A stretch of 46,482 nucleotides of DNA from a virus. This document shows, piece by piece, positions 14,967-21,545 of the stretch. The first letter of the stretch is position 1; every line of letters starts with the position of its first letter. Below the pieces are notes generated by a model, which worked only from the letters and a program-made list of their open reading frames with translations, made no database searches and was not told where the DNA came from. The translations under genes were made by a program, and so were the position numbers. The stretch covers positions 1 through 46,482 of the IMG/VR virus record IMGVR_UViG_3300028388_001949; one strand, given 5' to 3'.

Positions 14967-15106
14967 TGAGTGATTTGTATTCTGTTTGGGTTGGTGGAAC
15001 TGAAGTCACTGACCATTACGTTGATTTCGATACGGCGTACTATGTTGCGTCTCTTTGGAACGAAGACTACGAAGACGTAGCAATTCTGGAAAAGGAGGCT
15101 GAGTGA
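14966..15106 (+). CDS. 46-residue acidic protein of unknown function
   Basis: MSDLYSVWVGGTEVTDHYVD opens a 46-residue frame that continues with FDTAYYVASLWNEDYEDVAI: a strand, a helix and a strand, the pattern of tiny phage alpha/beta proteins. Overlaps the upstream stop by one base (TAATG) and the next start by one base. Not in any named family that I know. Confidence 0.6.
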   Translation: MSDLYSVWVGGTEVTDHYVDFDTAYYVASLWNEDYEDVAILEKEAE

Positions 15107-15543
15107 TGGAAGTAACCCTCAAGGCTTTCACTATTGAAAGCCACCCGAACAAAGATGCTGTCCTTAACTGGGTGCGGGATAACTGGCATGATTTAGCTGA
15201 CGTAGACATTGACGATGTTGTGGCGTCACTCAAGGCTTTGGCCGAACACGTCAAAGGACATCTTGATTATTCAGTCTCTTGTGTCCCAGATAGGGGCGAA
15301 TTTGTTCGCTTAACTGAATTTGATCCAGAGCTTTTGAAGTCATTAGATGCGGAAAGTTGCCCGTTGACTGGCACTTGGTCAGATTATTGCGTCATCAAAT
15401 CCGCTCAACATGATGAACTGGAGAGCGTTGTATTATCCGTTTGTCACGACTGCGGGGAGTTTCGTTATTCCGATGAAGGGATTTCAGAATTTCTTGAAGC
15501 AAATTCCCTTTGGTTCTTAGAAGATGGGAGATTTTTTAAATGA
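15106..15543 (+). CDS. protein of unknown function with CxxC pair
   Basis: 145 residues. AAGGAGG (15092-15097) lies eight bases before ATG 15106; a GTG three bases earlier is less likely. The N-terminal part is helical and acidic (VRDNWHDLADVDIDDVVASL), the middle has single Cys residues and the C-terminus has CHDCGEFRYSDEGISEFLEA. The CHDC pair and earlier Cys could bind a metal. No family is recognised. Confidence 0.65.
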   Translation: MEVTLKAFTIESHPNKDAVLNWVRDNWHDLADVDIDDVVASLKALAEHVKGHLDYSVSCVPDRGEFVRLTEFDPELLKSLDAESCPLTGTWSDYCVIKSAQHDELESVVLSVCHDCGEFRYSDEGISEFLEANSLWFLEDGRFFK

Positions 15544-15716
15544 AACGTTATTGCGTTGCTGAACGATGGATCGTCGAAGATCGTTATTACGTTGATGCGG
15601 ATAACGAAACTGAGGCGTGTAAAAAGATTCTTGATATTTACTCAGATGAATCTGAGTGCATCGAAGTTATTGAAACAATCGTAGAGGAAATTCCTGATGA
15701 AGTTGCAAATGGTTGA
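15540..15716 (+). CDS. 58-residue acidic protein of unknown function
   Basis: MKRYCVAERWIVEDRYYVDA then DNETEACKKILDIYSDESEC: strand, strand, helix, strand-like, with an acidic tail. It resembles in layout the 46-residue protein at 14966, so both may share a small fold. ATGA overlap with the upstream gene; 20-base overlap with the next. Not recognised. Confidence 0.6.
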   Translation: MKRYCVAERWIVEDRYYVDADNETEACKKILDIYSDESECIEVIETIVEEIPDEVANG

Positions 15717-15945
15717 CACTGGTATTCGTCGCCACGTCGAGACTGATAATTATCAAATCTTTCTTGATGATGACGGCGTGCCGCACGGCTTTGAACATAA
15801 TGTTCATGGAGAGTATGACGGCGGCGGCCTTTGGTTCGATGGGATCAAACTGGTGGATTATGACGGCGTGACTATGCTCGGTGATGAAGTGATCGAGGCG
15901 TGTGAGCGCATGGGCTACAACATGGACTGGGCAAAGGACGACTGA
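15697..15945 (+). CDS. small acidic protein of unknown function
   Basis: 82 residues; GAGGAA precedes the start at 15697. Rich in Asp, Gly and aromatic residues (NYQIFLDDDGVPHGFEHNVH, GEYDGGGLWFDGIKLVDYDG), suggesting a compact beta domain, then a helix (GDEVIEACERMGYNMDW). No family is known. Confidence 0.6.
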   Translation: MKLQMVDTGIRRHVETDNYQIFLDDDGVPHGFEHNVHGEYDGGGLWFDGIKLVDYDGVTMLGDEVIEACERMGYNMDWAKDD

Positions 15946-16040
15946 TGTTTTTAATTCAATGGATAGCCAAGATGCTTTACGGCCAAGACGCTTGGGACAA
16001 AGCTCAAAAGAAACCGGTTAGGCGACGTCGCCGCCGCTGA
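15945..16040 (+). CDS. 31-residue basic peptide with Arg-rich tail
   Basis: MFLIQWIAKMLYGQDAWDKA followed by a Lys/Arg-rich end with six consecutive Arg. A hydrophobic first half and a polybasic tail could bind membrane or nucleic acid. The start overlaps the upstream stop (TGATG); a terminator follows at once. Very short, hence moderate confidence. Confidence 0.45.
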   Translation: MFLIQWIAKMLYGQDAWDKAQKKPVRRRRRR

Positions 16041-16044
16041 CCAC

Positions 16045-16070
16045 AAAGCCCCGCCAGTCGGGGCTTTTTT
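16045..16070 (+). terminator. intrinsic terminator
   Basis: AAAGCCCCG (16045-16053), 5-base loop, CGGGGCTTT (16059-16067), six T in total. Ends the six-gene unit from 14754. Confidence 0.92.
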
Positions 16071-16105
16071 GTACCCAACCCCAGATAACTTTTTAAAAAG
16101 TTAAC

Positions 16106-16134
16106 TTGACAACCGGATTCAGGTATGCGATAAT
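16106..16134 (+). promoter_or_regulatory. sigma70-like promoter
   Basis: Perfect -35 TTGACA (16106-16111), 17-base spacer, -10 GATAAT (16129-16134) in TATGCGATAAT. A structured leader and AACTACGGGAGA (16197-16208) follow before the gene at 16216. Confidence 0.78.
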
Positions 16135-16140
16135 GACCAC

Positions 16141-16179
16141 ATGACTTGGAAATCTAAGTCATCTCGGGAAGCCCCCGAG
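16141..16179 (+). promoter_or_regulatory. two adjacent hairpins in a 5' leader
   Basis: ATGACTT (16141-16147) pairs with AAGTCAT (16156-16162), and immediately CTCGGG (16163-16168) pairs with CCCGAG (16174-16179). Both lie in the transcript of the promoter at 16106, upstream of the ribosome binding site. No T-run follows, so they are not a terminator; a role in mRNA stability or regulation is possible. Confidence 0.5.
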
Positions 16180-16215
16180 AAAGTTAATTAACAATCAACT
16201 ACGGGAGATTTAGCT

Positions 16216-16551
16216 ATGGCTAATCAAAAGCATCGGGAGTGCGTCCGCGACGCATTGAAATGTGAACGGCTCAACGATCAATTGCTCAATGTGATTTGCA
16301 TCGATGACAATTGCACGCCAGATGAATACTCCGACTGGCAACTTGTAAGCGAGGCGGTTTACATGCGCTCTCTCTATTTTGAAAGCGGCACGCTTTCCAA
16401 TAGGGAATACTGCGGCGAAGAAGGTAAAGAACTTCAACGCGATGCGAAACGCGAGGTTCGTCAACTGGATCGATTCATTAAGAAGTGGACACCCGCTCTC
16501 GAAAAAACACCAAACTCTACGGGGTGCGGCAAGCCAGAACTAAAGCAATAA
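16216..16551 (+). CDS. protein of unknown function in its own cassette
   Basis: 111 residues, helical, with several Cys (C9, C16, C28, C33). Charged helices dominate (HRECVRDALKCERLNDQLLN, CGEEGKELQRDAKREVRQLD); the end is basic and probably disordered. A monocistronic unit: promoter at 16106, shared leader, terminator at 16555. No family is known. The arrangement suggests an independently regulated accessory gene. Confidence 0.65.
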   Translation: MANQKHRECVRDALKCERLNDQLLNVICIDDNCTPDEYSDWQLVSEAVYMRSLYFESGTLSNREYCGEEGKELQRDAKREVRQLDRFIKKWTPALEKTPNSTGCGKPELKQ

Positions 16552-16554
16552 ACC

Positions 16555-16587
16555 AAGGCCGGTTGGGGCAACCTGACCGGCCTTTTT
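16555..16587 (+). terminator. GGCCGG-type intrinsic terminator
   Basis: AAGGCCGGT (16555-16563) pairs with ACCGGCCTT (16576-16584); an inner GGTTG/CAACC is possible. TTTTT follows. First of five terminators of this type in the cassette region. Confidence 0.92.
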
Positions 16588-16604
16588 ATTTTTTAAAAAA
16601 TTAC

Positions 16605-16633
16605 TTGCATTACGTTGCGCTTTATAGGAATAT
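16605..16633 (+). promoter_or_regulatory. candidate promoter for the DUF932 gene
   Basis: TTGCAT (16605-16610), 17-base spacer, GAATAT (16628-16633). A GAGCAATTTTGCTC hairpin and the leader GGCCAATAACTACGGGAGA (AACTACGGGAGA at 16662-16673) follow before the start at 16681. Confidence 0.5.
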
Positions 16634-16680
16634 CGCCAGTGAGCAATTTTGCTCGGCCAATAACTACGGGAGATTTTGTT

Positions 16681-17871
16681 ATGGCAACTTATCAAACAAA
16701 CGCCTTTGCTCATGGTATCGGCAACTCTGCTGTTTCATCTAACTGGTTTAATCGCCCTGAAGATGAACGCTTCCTTTCACTCGACGATATGTTGGCTCAC
16801 AAGAAGATCGACGCCGGCCAGATGAAATCGCGGATCGTCGATACTCATAAGATGAATATCGTTGGCACTGTTGATGCTGACAATCCATCGAGAGGTGACG
16901 TGCTGATTGAGTACCGTGATGAGAATGGGATCGAGGGCGAGAACATGCCTACCAACTGGTCTTTTGGTCAGTTAGCGCAACTGGCGGGAGCGCCGGCCGG
17001 TTACCTGAAAGACCTGCCCGCACCAATGGTTGCGGACTGCTTGCAGTGGGGCTTGCAACATAACCGGTCTCGCGACTTGGTTAAGGTGTACAGCCAAGGT
17101 GATCACGGCGAACTGCGCGCCGCGACTGGTGCTGACTACGGCCGTATCTATGATCATGAGATCCTGAAGCCCATCAAAGATTTGGTTGATGCGAGCGGCG
17201 GACGTTGGAAAGTACCGGGCATGATGGTTGGATCAAACAACGGCATGGCGGTTTATGATCCTGAAGTGCCAGTCACCAAAGACACCACGACACTGTTTGC
17301 CAGTGATCGAGATATCTTTGTGTTCTTGGTTGATGATCGGAATCCAATTGAAGTCGGAAAGCTACCCAATGGCGAGCCAGACCTTATGTTCCGCGGGTTC
17401 TATGCGTGGAACTCCGAGACCGGTAGCAAGACTGCCGGCGTGGCGGCAATGTATCTGCGTGGCGTTTGTATGAATCGCAACTTGTGGGGCGTTGAGAATT
17501 TCCATGAGATCAAGATTCGCCACACCAAGTTCGCGCCGGATCGTTTCGCCATTGAGGCGCGCCCTGCTTTGCAGTCGTTTGCAACTGGTGCAACGTCAAC
17601 ATTTGTGGAAGGCGTTCAGAAGGCTAAGTCAGCTAACGTGGCCAAGACTGACGACGATAGACTCGACTTCTTAACCAAGCGTGCCGGACTGTCTCAGCGT
17701 ATGGCTAAGGCCGCAATGCAACGTCATGAGAAAGAGGAAGGCCGGCCGGTTGAATCAGTGTGGGACGCGGCTCAGGCAATTACTGCTATTGCTCGTGATA
17801 TTCCGCACCAAGATAACCGGATCGAGATCGAGCGCCGCGCCGGTAAAATTTTGGACAAAGTCGCCGCATAA
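16681..17871 (+). CDS. DUF932-family phage/plasmid protein
   Basis: 396 residues from ATG 16681, which is preceded by the shared ACGGGAGA leader; an in-frame ATG 22 codons upstream is in the promoter leader. The conserved blocks WSFGQLAQLAGAPAGYLKDL, LVKVYSQGDHGELRAATGADY, GRIYDHEILKPIKDLVDASG and RGVCMNRNLWGVENFHEIKIRH match DUF932, a family in phages and plasmids often next to recombination or anti-defence genes; the reaction is unknown. The C-terminal part is helical. Largest gene of the cassette region and expressed from its own promoter and terminator. Confidence 0.85.
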   Translation: MATYQTNAFAHGIGNSAVSSNWFNRPEDERFLSLDDMLAHKKIDAGQMKSRIVDTHKMNIVGTVDADNPSRGDVLIEYRDENGIEGENMPTNWSFGQLAQLAGAPAGYLKDLPAPMVADCLQWGLQHNRSRDLVKVYSQGDHGELRAATGADYGRIYDHEILKPIKDLVDASGGRWKVPGMMVGSNNGMAVYDPEVPVTKDTTTLFASDRDIFVFLVDDRNPIEVGKLPNGEPDLMFRGFYAWNSETGSKTAGVAAMYLRGVCMNRNLWGVENFHEIKIRHTKFAPDRFAIEARPALQSFATGATSTFVEGVQKAKSANVAKTDDDRLDFLTKRAGLSQRMAKAAMQRHEKEEGRPVESVWDAAQAITAIARDIPHQDNRIEIERRAGKILDKVAA

Positions 17872-17887
17872 TCATCACGACTAATAC

Positions 17888-17919
17888 AGGCCGGCCGGAG
17901 CAATCCCGCCGGCCTTTTT
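17888..17919 (+). terminator. GGCCGG-type intrinsic terminator
   Basis: AGGCCGGC (17888-17895) with GCCGGCCT (17908-17915), 12-base loop, then TTTTT. The next -35 box begins two bases after the T-run. Confidence 0.93.
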
Positions 17920-17920
17920 A

Positions 17921-17949
17921 TTGACCATCGGAAACAGCTATGCGATATT
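17921..17949 (+). promoter_or_regulatory. sigma70-like promoter
   Basis: -35 TTGACC (17921-17926), 17-base spacer, -10 GATATT (17944-17949) in TATGCGATATT, like the promoter at 16106. The leader AACTACGGGAGA is at 17964-17975. Confidence 0.68.
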
Positions 17950-17982
17950 GTCTACTCATTTCTAACTACGGGAGAAACTGAA

Positions 17983-18156
17983 ATGACAACTGTACATACG
18001 ATCCGCACTGGCGATGGGTACATCGTAGAGCATTTATTCTGCGATCTTGAGAGCGCGCTCCGCGAACTAATGGCGTGGCATGAGTACGATCCAGAAACCG
18101 GTTACGTCTTAGATACTGAAACCTTTATGGCGGACGATGATCCGCGGGGAGCGTGA
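17983..18156 (+). CDS. 57-residue acidic protein of unknown function
   Basis: MTTVHTIRTGDGYIVEHLFC begins with two strands and continues with a helix (DLESALRELMAWHEYD) and an acidic end. It has the shared leader ribosome binding site GGGAGA. Start of a two-gene cassette; the next start follows its stop by one base. Strand-strand-helix layout recalls the small proteins at 14966 and 15540. No family known. Confidence 0.6.
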   Translation: MTTVHTIRTGDGYIVEHLFCDLESALRELMAWHEYDPETGYVLDTETFMADDDPRGA

Positions 18157-18157
18157 A

Positions 18158-18346
18158 ATGAACAGACAGCAACTTGAATCACTGTACCGCGTTTTTTGTC
18201 GCGATCCCGATGGTTCACCATCGTTTTTGCATTTCCGCCGCCGTGCTGAACTTGGCGTTGCGTGCCGGCCAGATGAGCGTACCTATCTAATCTTGTGGTG
18301 CGGCATGTGGTTAGGGATCGAACCCGACGGCTATACCCATAGCTAA
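18158..18346 (+). CDS. small conserved protein of unknown function
   Basis: 62 residues; the start at 18158 follows GGGGAG and is preferred to an in-frame ATG seven codons upstream within the previous gene. NRQQLESLYRVFCRDPDGSP and YLILWCGMWLGIEPDGYTHS form a pattern I recall from phage and plasmid proteins of similar size with no known role. Basic and aromatic. The terminator at 18351 follows. Confidence 0.65.
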   Translation: MNRQQLESLYRVFCRDPDGSPSFLHFRRRAELGVACRPDERTYLILWCGMWLGIEPDGYTHS

Positions 18347-18350
18347 CCAG

Positions 18351-18377
18351 AAGGCCGGAATAACTCCGGCCTTTTTT
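18351..18377 (+). terminator. GGCCGG-type intrinsic terminator
   Basis: AAGGCCGGA (18351-18359), 5-base loop, TCCGGCCTT (18365-18373), six T (18372-18377). Confidence 0.94.
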
Positions 18378-18379
18378 AT

Positions 18380-18409
18380 TTGCATTGAGTATTGCGTTTA
18401 TCGCATAAT
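18380..18409 (+). promoter_or_regulatory. candidate promoter
   Basis: TTGCAT (18380-18385), 18-base spacer, CATAAT (18404-18409) in the CGCATAAT context. The -35 lies directly after the terminator. Leader AACTACGGGA is at 18433-18442. Confidence 0.55.
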
Positions 18410-18412
18410 CGG

Positions 18413-18436
18413 GACTGGCCAATACCGGCCGCAACT
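18413..18436 (+). repeat. 24-base direct repeat in a 5' leader, copy 1
   Basis: Starts GACTGGCCAATACC and ends GGCCGCAACT; identical to 19007-19030. It sits between promoter and ribosome binding site and contains a GGCC-AATACC-GGCC inverted element. A shorter GGCCAATA form precedes the DUF932 gene (16655-16662). Confidence 0.85.
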
Positions 18437-18450
18437 ACGGGAATTTAAAA

Positions 18451-18921
18451 ATGACTGATTTAAACGAAATGACTAATGTGTTGAAAGCCGAATTCACTCC
18501 GGACGATCTACGCGCCGAGGTTGAAAAGTATCGCAATAAATTGCACGTTGCCGAGATCGAGATCGAGCGAGAGCGCACCCGTGCTAATTCGTATCTTGAG
18601 AAAAACCAGAACATCACGGCGGGCATGTTCGCATTGCTTGAACCTGAAATATTGGCGGCCTTTACTTCTATGATTGATGAGGCGATGGGTGACGTCATGA
18701 ACGGGAGCGAATTCGAGCGCGCCGTCGAGACGATTGTCGAGGATCGTGTCGAGCGCGAGATCGAAGATGCATTTGAGCGGTCACAATTTATTGACGGCGA
18801 CGATGTAGACGAGCGGATCGGGGACGCCATCGGCGATAGCTCATTTGATGCGGCGGTGCGCGATGTAGTACGCGAGATGATCCGCGATGGTGATATCGTC
18901 TTGTCCATTGATTGCACCTAA
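18451..18921 (+). CDS. acidic helical protein of unknown function
   Basis: 156 residues, strongly acidic and almost entirely helical. An N-terminal coiled coil (DLRAEVEKYRNKLHVAEIEI) is followed by charged helices (VETIVEDRVEREIEDAFERS) and an Asp/Gly-rich part (DGDDVDERIGDAIGDSSFD). Monocistronic cassette with promoter 18380 and terminator 18941. Codon use is unusually rich in GAG and GCG. No family known; acidic helical proteins of this kind can be DNA mimics, but nothing here proves it. Confidence 0.65.
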   Translation: MTDLNEMTNVLKAEFTPDDLRAEVEKYRNKLHVAEIEIERERTRANSYLEKNQNITAGMFALLEPEILAAFTSMIDEAMGDVMNGSEFERAVETIVEDRVEREIEDAFERSQFIDGDDVDERIGDAIGDSSFDAAVRDVVREMIRDGDIVLSIDCT

Positions 18922-18940
18922 TCCGAACCAGTGCAACGCG

Positions 18941-18972
18941 AGGCCGGCCGGAGCGATCCCGCCGGCCTTTTT
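18941..18972 (+). terminator. GGCCGG-type intrinsic terminator
   Basis: AGGCCGGC (18941-18948) with GCCGGCCT (18961-18968), 12-base loop, then TTTTT. Nearly identical to the copies at 17888 and 19412. Confidence 0.93.
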
Positions 18973-18973
18973 A

Positions 18974-19002
18974 TTGCGTTTCTCTTATATCACTGGTTAT
19001 AC
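18974..19002 (+). promoter_or_regulatory. candidate promoter
   Basis: TTGCGT (18974-18979), 17-base spacer, TTATAC (18997-19002), directly after the terminator T-run. Serves the gene at 19046. Confidence 0.5.
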
Positions 19003-19006
19003 TCGC

Positions 19007-19030
19007 GACTGGCCAATACCGGCCGCAACT
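19007..19030 (+). repeat. 24-base direct repeat in a 5' leader, copy 2
   Basis: Identical to 18413-18436. After it the leader differs (TTATAGGGAATAG in place of the ACGGGAA form). Confidence 0.85.
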
Positions 19031-19045
19031 TATAGGGAATAGAAA

Positions 19046-19393
19046 ATGAGAAAAGTTACTCAAGAAATCATCAAGTCATGGGCGCGCGGTGAATCCCGCA
19101 CAATTGGCAACACTTCAACCGATGGCGAAACTATTTGGTTGCACGGCAACTCGATAGTTTGGAAGACCGAAGACGCGGACGTCATCGGGTTGACCTTGCA
19201 CGGTTGGAACACTGTTACCACTCGCGAGCGGTTAAACGGGGTGCTGAATTTCTACGGGATCGGCTACCGATTCGCCCAACGCAATTTCGAGGCCGTGCTA
19301 ATACTTGAGCGCGATATTATCGATATCAGCGAATTCGAGCCGGTGCATTTCAACATTGCAACGCAACGCCTCTTTGATCCCGTGACTGGCTAA
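19046..19393 (+). CDS. conserved phage protein of unknown function
   Basis: 115 residues. Blocks NTSTDGETIWLHGNSIVWK and LHGWNTVTTRERLNGVLNFY match a pattern I recall from phage and plasmid proteins in which a small beta domain is followed by a helix; the function is not known. Ribosome binding site AGGGAA. Monocistronic cassette between promoter 18974 and terminator 19412, the last before the origin-like region. Confidence 0.7.
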   Translation: MRKVTQEIIKSWARGESRTIGNTSTDGETIWLHGNSIVWKTEDADVIGLTLHGWNTVTTRERLNGVLNFYGIGYRFAQRNFEAVLILERDIIDISEFEPVHFNIATQRLFDPVTG

Positions 19394-19411
19394 CCAGTCG
19401 CACCAACCGCG

Positions 19412-19443
19412 AGGCCGGCCGGAGTGATCCCGCCGGCCTTTTT
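19412..19443 (+). terminator. GGCCGG-type intrinsic terminator
   Basis: AGGCCGGC (19412-19419) with GCCGGCCT (19432-19439), 12-base loop, then TTTTT. Last of the series. Confidence 0.93.
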
Positions 19444-19514
19444 ATTGCCGGTAGATAATCAAGCCGCGGAGCGCGGCGCGCGCTCCCTGCCAAACGTACC
19501 GCGGCGCGTGTACC

Positions 19515-19572
19515 GCGCACCGGATCGGCGGATAACTGGCCACAAATTAGCGCACCCAGCGCACCGGATCGG
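19515..19572 (+). repeat. 14-base direct repeat pair
   Basis: GCGCACCGGATCGG occurs at 19515-19528 and 19559-19572, 44 bases apart, each containing a GATC site. Could be recognised by a replication or packaging protein. Confidence 0.7.
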
Positions 19573-19730
19573 GGAACGCGTCCAGCGGTTGTATGTTTCT
19601 TGTATGTCAAAATTAAACGTACACGACGACACCGGCGCGTCGATCCCTGACTATTTGCCCAGAAACGAGCGGAGCGGATCGCGGAGCATGGCGCGCTGTT
19701 TTTAGTAGTGATCAATTGAGCGCGGTTTTT

Positions 19731-19841
19731 TGTGGATAAACTATGCGACTTTTGCAGCTGCCAGGGGTGGTGCTTATCGCATAAAATCAATGACTTAGGT
19801 TGTGGATAAAATCGGAAGTTATCCACAGCAAGTTATCCACA
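19731..19841. other. cluster of four consensus DnaA boxes, candidate replication origin
   Basis: Perfect 9-base DnaA boxes (TTATCCACA) lie at 19819-19827 and 19833-19841 on the plus strand and at 19731-19739 and 19801-19809 on the minus strand. The last three fall within 41 bases. Host DnaA binds this sequence at bacterial origins and many plasmid origins. The AT-rich tract at about 19964-20040 could be the unwinding element. The four sites are direct observation; origin function is inferred. Confidence 0.7.
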
Positions 19842-20053
19842 GAACGGCACGCGGAACGCGGTTTAAGGTTCCCCGCCCAATCGAGGCTATCCGCAAAAAT
19901 CGGCAATCAGCGCGCGATCCGCGGCGCGCGGCCGGCGGCCGTCGAGCACCGCTACAAGGGCCATGTTTTTCACAAATATTCGGTAGAAAAATGATATAGT
20001 CCGTAACTACCGTATATTTACTTATAAACTCGCATACGATAGGGTCCCCCGCT

Positions 20054-21526
20054 ATGGATTCGACACCGATGGAATTGCTCTCCGATAAAGAGCTAAAGCT
20101 TCGTTTACGTCTTGCTCAGATAGAGAAGACTGAAAAATGTCAAAATGATTTTTTGGCATTTGTTAAGCACGTTTGGCCCGAGTTTATTGCTGGTCGTCAT
20201 CATAAAATCATTGCAGAAAAACTAGAACGCGTTGCAAGCGGTGAACTGAAACGCTTGATCATCAACATGGCTCCACGTCACACGAAGTCAGAATTTGCAT
20301 CGTATTTGTTCCCAGCGTGGTTCATGGGACGCGACCCGCGCAAAAAGATCATTCAAGCGACACACACCACAGAGCTTGCTGTGAATTTTGGCCGTAAAAC
20401 CAAAAACCTAATCGAGTCCGATGATTATCAGGAGGTGTTCCCTGAAGTGCAGTTAGCGGCTGACTCCAAAGCATCTGGCCGTTGGGACACGAATAAGGGT
20501 GGTATGTACTACGCTGTGGGTGTTGGTTCCAACTTGGCGGGACGTGGTGGTGATCTGATTATTATTGATGACCCGCATTCGGAACAGACGGCGATGTCCA
20601 ACTCTGGTTTTGATGATGCGTGGGACTGGTATACCGGTGGACCTCGTCAGCGTTTGCAACCGGGCGGCAGTATTGTTTTGGTTCAGACCCGGTGGTCAGA
20701 AAAGGATATGACTGGCCAGTTGTTAAAGGCGATGGCTAAGGATCCCCTTGCAGACCAGTGGGAAGTCGTTGAATTACCTGCGATTTTTAATTCTGGCGAA
20801 GAGAATGAGGAACCTTGCTGGCCAGAGTTTTGGTCATTAGAGGATTTGAGTCGAGTCAGGGCGTCGATTCCGTCGTCGAAGTGGAATGCTCAGTATCAGC
20901 AGAATCCGACTGGCGAAGAGAATGCGATCATCAAACGGGAGTGGTGGAACGTCTGGGAAAAAGATACAGTGCCTCAACTTCAATTTGTGATCCAAAGTTA
21001 TGACACGGCATTCTCAAAACGCGAGACGGCGGACTATTCGGCGATTACGACGTGGGGCGTCTTTTACCCCAACGAAGGAGCAGAGCCAAACGTCATCTTG
21101 CTCGACTCCAAAAAAGGACGATGGGACTTCCCGGAACTCAAATCCATAGCGTTTGAGCAGTATAGTTTTTGGGACCCCGACACCGTCATCGTGGAAGCCA
21201 AGGCGTCTGGTATGCCATTGACGCACGAGATGCGCCAAACAGGGATCCCCGTCGTTAACTTCACCCCTTCTAAGGGTAACGATAAGGTCTCACGGGTACA
21301 TGCTGTTTCACCCTTGTTTGAAGCCGGCATGGTATGGGCCCCCGACGAACCTTGGGCCGAGGAGCTTGTTGAGGAAGTCGCGGCCTTTCCAAATGGTGAG
21401 CACGATGACCTTGTGGATTCCATGACGCAGGCTTTGATGCGCTATCGGCAAGGTAATTTTATTCAATTACCCACAGATGATTGGGAAGATACCGATCAAT
21501 CTGCTAAAGTTGTCGCGTACTATTGA
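20054..21526 (+). CDS. terL: large terminase subunit
   Basis: 490 residues. The ATPase domain has a variant Walker A MAPRHTKSE (K78), Walker B LIIIDDPHS (D172-D173) and coupling motif LVQTRWSEKDMTG. The RNase H-fold nuclease has D317 in QSYDTAFS, E381 in IVEAKASG and D451 in HDDLVDS. It pumps DNA into the prohead through the portal and cuts it. The start at 20054 has only a weak AGGG upstream; the next ATG is five codons in. It follows the origin-like non-coding region and begins the late operon; the small subunit gene is far upstream. Confidence 0.96.
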   Translation: MDSTPMELLSDKELKLRLRLAQIEKTEKCQNDFLAFVKHVWPEFIAGRHHKIIAEKLERVASGELKRLIINMAPRHTKSEFASYLFPAWFMGRDPRKKIIQATHTTELAVNFGRKTKNLIESDDYQEVFPEVQLAADSKASGRWDTNKGGMYYAVGVGSNLAGRGGDLIIIDDPHSEQTAMSNSGFDDAWDWYTGGPRQRLQPGGSIVLVQTRWSEKDMTGQLLKAMAKDPLADQWEVVELPAIFNSGEENEEPCWPEFWSLEDLSRVRASIPSSKWNAQYQQNPTGEENAIIKREWWNVWEKDTVPQLQFVIQSYDTAFSKRETADYSAITTWGVFYPNEGAEPNVILLDSKKGRWDFPELKSIAFEQYSFWDPDTVIVEAKASGMPLTHEMRQTGIPVVNFTPSKGNDKVSRVHAVSPLFEAGMVWAPDEPWAEELVEEVAAFPNGEHDDLVDSMTQALMRYRQGNFIQLPTDDWEDTDQSAKVVAYY

Positions 21527-21545
21527 CATTCCGGAAATGTGATTT

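Larger units (their letters stand above)
19444..20053. other. 610-base GC-rich non-coding region upstream of the large terminase
   Basis: No convincing gene: open frames here lack ribosome binding sites and have Arg/Pro-rich compositions. It holds an 8-base-pair GC hairpin (19468-19486), a 14-base direct repeat GCGCACCGGATCGG (19515 and 19559), at least six GATC sites, the DnaA-box cluster (19731-19841) and an AT-rich stretch (about 19964-20040) that ends in CGCATACGAT, like the -10 regions of this genome. It looks much richer in GCGC/CGCG than the flanking genes. Candidate origin of replication and/or packaging site. Confidence 0.6.

Noticed and set aside
19424-19705. 93-codon open frame in the GC-rich region
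   Set aside because: It starts inside a terminator stem, has no ribosome binding site and an Arg/Pro/Ala-rich composition expected of GC-rich non-coding DNA.
19800-19999. Two overlapping ~65-codon frames across the DnaA boxes
   Set aside because: Both frames translate the boxes and GC repeats into Arg-rich sequence, lack ribosome binding sites and overlap each other.
20011-20040. Full promoter for terL
   Set aside because: TACGAT at 20035-20040 fits the -10 context of this genome, but no -35-like hexamer lies 16-18 bases upstream.
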